From NCBI GenBank assembly GCA_015179125.1, contig WHVA01000180.1, positions 62,001 to 126,000 of the forward strand: a stretch of DNA of 64,000 nucleotides, in the 5' to 3' direction. The notes beneath the pieces were generated by a model. That model searched no databases, had not been told where the DNA came from, and saw only the letters and a list, made by a program, of their open reading frames with translations. Each line of letters starts with the position of its first letter. Position 1 is the stretch's first letter. A program made the position numbers and the translations under genes. Source of the stretch: Gautieria morchelliformis (lineage: Eukaryota; Basidiomycota; Agaricomycetes; Gomphales; Gomphaceae). This document shows, one piece after another, positions 58,407-64,000 of the stretch.

Positions 58407-59355
58407 TCAAACACTGCATTTAACGAGACGTCCCATCTGATGCCACAACAGATACTCCTTGTCTTCTCCTACGAGACCCCAGATCCCACGGCGGTCTTCG
58501 TCATCATTTATAGCCGGTGACGTTTCCCAGACATTCTCCAATCTCAGAATATAATCATCCGTCGGCCGATCAAGGACGCAACCGCCAAAGCAGATCTGTA
58601 TGTTATTGGCGATGATGATCTTTCAGTGAAAGAGGCATACGGCCGGAGACAAAACCAAGCATTAGAGCAAGAGCGTTCGGCTTACCTTATTGGTGACCAG
58701 AACCACTGCCAGAATCGAACGTCCGGCCCCTTGCTTGCGACATGCTCAAAGAAAATAAACTGACCTCCTTTGAGTACTTTGTCCGCTAAGGTTTTAATCG
58801 TACGCCCTGGCTCAGGAATTGAGCAGAGAGTCAGAACAGACACGATAGTGTCAACTCGGTTCTGTCCACCGATCGCCGATGCAATCGACTCCCAGTCTTC
58901 AGCACCGCAGGCAAGAATCAAAAGGGTTTGAGACTCCTCGGAAAATCCGATATGGGCGGCAGCTTCCCTGATATGCGGGTGCATAAGAACATTGGGCTCA
59001 AGGGCCACGTATTTTCTCACGCGACTCGGTGAAAGGTAAAGCGCATTGTGTCCCAGTCCTGTGAAAGAGTTCATGTGGTCATAAGGCAAAGCTGATTAAA
59101 CATACCTGCGCCGATTTCAAGCACGATGCCTTTCGCGTATGGGATTATGATAAGGTTTGACTTCACCTCAGTAGTAGCGGAATTTAACCCAGGACCGAAA
59201 CGTGTCCAGACATGGTAGAAAAAGAGCCGCGACAGCGCACGAGGGCGGAATATCAGTGTTGGAGACTTTATGATTGCCATTAGCGTTGGTCTGACCGCCT
59301 GTTGTATCGAGAGGCGGAGATCGGTAACAATGGCAATGATTTTGGAGAACTTCAT
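58407..59355 (-). CDS. SAM-dependent methyltransferase (METTL7-like)
   Basis: Exon 1 (59355-59106) has a membrane-proximal helix region and LFFYHVWTRFGPG, and ends in the SAM motif I VLEIGAG, completed across a 47-bp intron by LGHNAL. Exon 2 (59058-58686) has YVALEPNVLMH, DTIVSVLTLCSIPEP and LKGGQFIFFEHV, typical of class I methyltransferases of the METTL7 type. The last exon should contain FGGCVLDRPTDDYI and end at 58407 (KCSV, stop). The donor after exon 2 (AG, then GTAAG) is phase 2, and neither acceptor I see (at about 58612 or 58598) keeps that frame. The gene may therefore be damaged, or a splice site is missed. A partial copy lies at 63262-63620. Confidence 0.7.
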
Positions 59356-59874
59356 CCTGGCTGATATATTGCTGGATGACGGAAGTGAGAGAAAATAACA
59401 GGTGTATTTGCTACTGTTGATATACTGTACAGTAGCAGACTACCCAGGAGAGATATCTACCTAATGTATCGAGGTATTTTATGGGCAACTGTGTGCGATA
59501 TGCTAGATGCTGTGACGACGTCACAGGCTCACAGCGTCTAAGTAATACCCACGCTGTCGATCAAAAAGAAATGACGCGGTAGAGAAAACTCGGTCGTCCT
59601 CAAGCAGGCAGGCTGCGCCGCTTGCCACATGTCTGAGAATCGGGCTGCCAGGGTTCGTTGCTTTCCTGTGAAATCCATAAATGCTGGACTGAGCGGCGGG
59701 CCTTCTCACGCCATCAAGTTGATCGATTACACCAAGTTCACCACATGGCTGAAACGTGAAGCCCAAGGCAAAGTTCAGATCTCGGAGATTTGTACACTGG
59801 CGCTCGCGCCGCTACGATTGGTGCATGTAAGCAACCAGATGATGATCGTGACTACGGTAATCAGTTGAGTACTG
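59356..59874. other. Intergenic region upstream of the methyltransferase
   Basis: Includes the palindrome TACTGTACAGTA at about 59420 and an 81-codon minus frame at 59766-59521 with SSIYGFHRKATNPGSPIL, which I could not link to a gene. Confidence 0.4.
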
Positions 59875-60074
59875 TACAGTTGTGGACAATCAAACACGAC
59901 AATTTTGATATCTAGTGATAGGGATTTTTTGGCGCCAAACTGACCTCAGGAATGAATTCGGCGGGTCGAAAAACGTCGAAAAACGTGTCGATCTGAATTT
60001 TCCCACGACCCTTTAAGGTGGCCAAAATTTTTGGTCAAAAAATTGAACTTTATAGGTGCAAATGTAGCCTAGTT

Positions 60075-62551
60075 CTAGTTCAAAACTGCGTCAATTGACA
60101 TCATCGCCCGATTAGAAACTTGGCGGTGTTGTCGCTGCTTCCGAACTGCCCATGCAGCTGCATCACCAGTCAACCCTTTCCGGTATGCACTCATGAACCT
60201 CCAGGAACGGTTGATGAATTGCCGGATCACATCTGTGGGGCAGGCATCGAGGTACTGTAACGCAGTTGCCTTGGCTTCAGCAAAGGTCAGCCTTGGCACC
60301 TCACGGTAACGATATTTCACCCAGCCCCAATACTGTGAGTTCTATAAGCAAGATTTTTGGAGGTGGCAGTAAGACTTACCATTTCTATTGGATTGAACTC
60401 ACAATGGAACTTGGGCAAAAAAATGCACTCGTGGCCAGCCTTCTTGACAAGTTTCTCAAGCATGGACTCCTGATTTGCAAAGTCCTCCTGCTTACTGAGT
60501 ACTCGTGCCACGCAACAAGCTGAGTTTTCGATTGGGCATACTGGTGAACATTTCACCCACATTTTGCGGACATCAAAACCGCGCTCAGTAAGAACACGCT
60601 CCAATCCTTTAGGCCGCCCATCTAGAAGTGTTATCTTCTGGACTTCACCTCGGTGTTCTGGGAATGGATTGGAGTCTGGAATGATGGTATCCTGTTGGAC
60701 CCGCTGTTTCCCACCATCTGACTTATTCATTTCAAAGGCTTTCAGTGCATCAGGACCAAGGGAAGCATGAGCCGAAGACTGATCAAAAATGAAGAGCGCA
60801 GTACAATTTGGATGAGCCTTCTCGAAGACTTGGATTGTGTGTTTGACCTGTGCAAGCAGTTGTTCTGTGTCCCACCAAGCATCACCATTAGACCCTGGAA
60901 AAATTATTTTCCGAGCCTCAGCAATGATACTGCCCTGCAAATCACGAAGCACCAGACAACCTGTGATTGGATTGATAAATTCCGAAACATGAATGAGGCG
61001 GCCACACCCCTTCTTCTGTAAGACTGTTTGCCCTGGACCAAGCCATGCGTTTGCCTTGTAATCATTCACTGTGAGGCAGCTTTCATCATGAAATTGCGGT
61101 ATGATCTCCTTCTCACCAGCCTTCAAAATTGGTGCAACCCACCTCAACTCAGGTCCTTCAAACTTTGTCATTCGTTCTTCAAATTTTGCCATAGCAGGAA
61201 GAAACACCTCATTGCGGTACTTCACGACATCCTCCCTCTCATGGCCATCCATGTACACACCCTTCTTCAGTGTCTTCAACCGCCATCCAAGTTTAAGGAG
61301 CCATCTTCGTGCAGTGCGCTGACAAAGTGGTTGTTTCAATGAGATGGACAGCGCAGGCAGGATTTCAGCATTGAGAGCCCGTTGGAATGCACCCGGTGTC
61401 ACTTCACCAACCTTCACTGAGGTGAGCCAATCTCGTGCTGCTTTTTTGACCCGCTCATCCAGCAATAAGCTGCGAGCCTGCTTCTCTCCACCCCTCTTTT
61501 CAACCGGAAGCTGTTCAAACACTTGATAATGGCGTACAAGAGCACGTATCTTGCGAGCATAGTGAACTCCATCACCTGGGTGCCACTGACGTGCAATTTC
61601 AAGGCTTGCTTCCATCTTCTTGTATCCTTTCTGTTGGAGATTCGCAAAGTTACGAAGGATGAGCAGTTGGTTGATTTTGGTGAGAGGTAATGTCTTTGCC
61701 CACTTTCCCAGATCCTTGATTATTTGCTCTCGCAATATATCCCAGCTACGGATCTCACCACCTCCCTGAACACACTCATCAAGGTCATCTTCCCACCCCC
61801 CATCATCTGACTCATCATCAACAACATTGCCATTGGGAGCTGGTGGGATCACGGCTTCCACACTTTCTTGTCGGATTGCTGGTGGAATCTCAATCTCAAC
61901 ACTCTCCTGTTGGATTGTCAAAGTTTCAGATGTCTCAACACTCTCCTGTTGGATCATCAAAGTTTCAGATATGTGGACAGGTTTAGGCTTGGGGGTGAAA
62001 GCAAAAGCATCCAATCGCTGTTGTCCACGATCAGCCTTTCGATATCGGCGTTGGGTGCGTTTTGATTTGCTCATAACATCAGGGCCCTTCATGTACTCCT
62101 TGGGTCGGTCTGCTTCACATGATGAGCTCATGAAATGGACTTTGCAGGCGTTGACTGACCAATCCTGACCTTCTTCTTTGGCTGCAATTCAGATGGGATC
62201 CAGTCTTCATCTGAAGGATCATCTCCGATGTTGACCACTAGCATATACATCTTTTCCTGAAGCTCCTCGTCATCCCAGTCTCCCAGCTCGGACATTTCTT
62301 CAACTTCTGACCCCGACTCAATACCGGCCTCATCATTGTCAATAAGGACCCTTGTGCTGTCAAGATGCAGTTGTAATCCTTCATCCTCATCAGGCTGGTC
62401 AGATGGGGATGGTGCATCAGACGGGTGATTTGCGGGGGGTTCCACATTAGGCAGGTCAGTCCCAGAAGGTTCTCCAGCCTGATTTCGAAGTCCAGTGATA
62501 TTTCGGCGGCGTTTGGGAGGTCGTCCACGCGCCATATTGGTACCCACATTC
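60075..62551 (-). CDS. DDE transposase of the Tc1/mariner-like element
   Basis: The main exon 62131-60380 joins to 60332-60075 through a 47-bp intron. The catalytic triad is visible: Asp in PQFHDESCLTVND, Asp in LFIFDQSSAHASLG and Glu in FHCEFNPIEMYWGW, the last assembled across the intron. The stop is at 60075. N-terminal to it is a Gln/Glu-rich spacer with three QQESVE-type repeats (residues 58-90) and a helix-rich region (QRTARRWLLKLGWRLKTLK) likely to bind DNA. An upstream exon from MARGRPPKRRR (near 62535), with an acidic stretch and ending ELQPKKK, probably belongs to it, but no splice pair I tried joins the two in frame. The main exon has no internal stop, so activity was lost recently or not at all. 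Confidence 0.8.
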
Positions 62552-62965
62552 AACGTTGAATGAGCCACGGGGTTAGGTCTAACACCAGCGTAAGATGGCT
62601 GGTGCAATGTTCAACCGACTATGTGACTGGTACCAGCGTTCAGCGTTCAGCATTCAGGGTTCAACGAGCTATGGGGTTAGGACTTACTACTGCAGTAATA
62701 ATACCAGTGTAGGGTGGCCAGTGCAACGTCACCAACTATATGATTGGTACCAGCACTCAGCATTCAGCGTTCAGTGTTCAATGAGCCACAGGGTTAGGAC
62801 TTACTACCGCAGTAATAGCACCAGCGTAGGACGGCAGGTCCAACCTTACCGACTATGTGATTGGTATCAGCGTTCAACGTTCAATGAGCCATGGGGTTAG
62901 AACTTACTACTGCAGTAATAACACCAGCGTAGGATGGCTGGTGCAACGTTCAACAGGACGTGCTG
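62550..62965. repeat. Tandem array of 103-117-bp units inside the transposon
   Basis: GGTTAG(G/A) marks recur at 62571, 62675, 62792 and 62895. Each unit repeats ACCAGCGTAGGATGGC, GTGCAACGTTCAAC and GATTGGTACCAGCGTTCAGC with changes, and CAGCGTTCAG itself is iterated. About 3.5 units lie just upstream of the transposase start. Confidence 0.85.
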
Positions 62966-63261
62966 CGCAGTTTATTGCTTCAGCGCCAAACTAATTTCAA
63001 ATATGTGAACGTAATCATTCTCAGCTCATCGAGAGCTCTCGTTTGCGCATTTTTTCAGAATTTTCCCGATTTTTTTCAAGGGGTGGCCAAATTTTTGGGG
63101 TATCCAACCCCAAATTTTTGATTTAGAGGAATCGGCTCGTACAAATCAACTCGTTAGGTCATAAAGAGCACACTCTAACAGGTTTTGACCATTTAGTACT
63201 TTTGTGGCGATGTCCAAAATTCGGTCGCTAAAATTGTCGTGTTTGATTGTCCGCAACTGTA

Positions 63262-63620
63262 GTCAAATGCTGCATTTGATCAGACGCCCCATTTGATGCC
63301 AAAACAGATGCTCCTTGTCTTCGTCTTCGAGACCCCAGATCCCATGGCGGTCTTCGTCATCATTTATAGCTAGTGACGTTTCCCAGATATTCTCCAGTTT
63401 CTGAATATAATCATCCGTCGGCCGATCAAGGACGCAGCCATCAAAGCAGGTCTATATATGACATTGGTAACGATTATCTGTCAGCGAAAGAGGCATACGG
63501 GTTCCGGAGACAAAACCGAGCAGTACGCCTTGCGCGTATGGGGTTATAAGGTTTGATTTCACCTCATTACCATTGGCATTTATCCCGGGACCGAAAGGTG
63601 TCCAGCCATGGTAGAAATGA
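63262..63620 (-). pseudogene. Internally deleted copy of the methyltransferase gene
   Basis: 63262-63520 aligns with the last exon and intron of the gene at 58407-58680 (minus frame CFDGCVLDRPTDDYI). 63520-63620 then aligns with its first exon (near 59120-59220). The catalytic middle (~440 bp of exon 2 and intron 1) is missing, so no functional enzyme can be made. It adjoins the right end of the Tc1-like transposon. Confidence 0.8.
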
Positions 63621-63659
63621 AGTGCCAACCGCAGCGGTTACCCGCGAGGCCATGTATTG

Positions 63660-64000
63660 GATTTCGGAACTGCTGTTCGAACGATGAAATCCTGGAGATT
63701 GCGATTTCAATATGCTGGTATTTTATAGATGATGATGGGGATTTGGCAAGTTTCCAATATGTACTCAACCGTAATGTCGTCGGTCGCAAATTGCCACTTT
63801 GCAGAAGCCTCTGACATTTGGCTGTACTAGAGCAAATAGCCTTGTGCCATTTTGATGGCCACAGTGGTATCAATGTGCAATACCTGCTCACACCGAATGC
63901 CTCGGCTATCCTGGACGGCATGAATCGACCAGATGAACGTGTGTGAAACCCATTAATTGCCTTGTTACCCTCTTCATCTCCTTAGTCCGGATCTTTTGCA
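63660..64000 (+). repeat. Second copy of the dispersed repeat at 23000-23330
   Basis: Carries the same conserved frame with CHFDGHS, LLTPNASA and LDGMNRPDER, then a stop. It runs to the window edge and so is incomplete. Confidence 0.6.

Larger units (their letters stand above)
59875..63261 (-). mobile_element. Tc1/mariner-like DNA transposon (3383 bp)
   Basis: The element 59877-63259 has inverted repeats of about 30 bp (CAGTTGTGGACAATCAAACA... on the left) that differ at one base, flanked by TA duplications (59875-59876, 63260-63261). It carries one transposase on the minus strand and a tandem array between the transposase start and the right end. Confidence 0.92.

Noticed and set aside
59521..59766. 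HSF-type DNA-binding fragment (IYGFHRK)
   Set aside because: Only a seven-residue likeness; the rest of the HSF domain is absent and no exon chain can be built.

Overview
The window reads as nuclear DNA of a filamentous basidiomycete, most likely an Agaricomycete. Protein-coding genes at the left end are split by many introns of about 47-65 bp with GT(GC)...AG borders. The gene types are ones common in that class: a patatin-NB-ARC NLR, an F-box protein, and Ty3/gypsy and Ty1/copia elements with methylation-style CpG decay. No bacterial operon, CRISPR array, rRNA or intact tRNA gene was seen. I do not name a species.

Layout. From 1 to about 14.2 kb is a compact gene island: a patatin-NB-ARC NLR (minus, running off the left edge), the mitochondrial import receptor TOM70 (plus, 12 exons), an F-box protein (minus), an AlkB-like dioxygenase (plus), a rhodanese-domain protein (minus), the Rab geranylgeranyltransferase beta subunit BET2 (plus) and an EamA/DMT-type transporter (minus). 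From 14.2 to 25.3 kb is gene-poor. It holds a 66-aa two-intron mini-gene, a near-perfect hairpin, and a duplicated small gene with a signal-peptide-like start whose left copy is broken.

From 25.3 to 57.3 kb is a nest of transposons. A minus-strand Ty3/gypsy element (3' LTR at 26443-26656, pol at about 35.3-39.35 kb) carries an extra coiled-coil ORF after its chromodomain. That ORF is split by a complete copia element (28104-32944, TSD GCTAG) and by a TG...CA element (32976-34586, TSD CAAAG). A second, plus-strand gypsy (42157-52214, two 449-bp LTRs) is split by two more copies of the same TG...CA element (TSDs ACATG and AAGGC). A 688-bp hAT relic (8-bp TSD), a 5-copy 10-bp repeat, a 21-copy 16-bp minisatellite and a truncated second copia lie in the same stretch.

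From 57.3 kb to the end are a SAM-dependent methyltransferase gene (minus), a 3.4-kb Tc1/mariner-like DNA transposon (59877-63259, TA duplication, near-perfect TIRs of about 30 bp) with a DDE transposase, and a partial, internally deleted copy of the methyltransferase. The last 345 bases match the duplicated small-gene locus at 23 kb.

The genes do not form a pathway. The left block is housekeeping (protein import, Rab prenylation, alkylation repair) next to a self/non-self-type NLR. The rest is a transposon graveyard whose insertion order can be read from clean target-site duplications. All retroelement ORFs carry stops or frameshifts, and most differences between paired LTRs of the plus gypsy are CpG/TpG changes. 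I found no convincing wholly new system. The best candidates for novelty are the extra ORF of the minus gypsy, the TG...CA element family with its small ORF and iterated end, and the 66-aa mini-gene.
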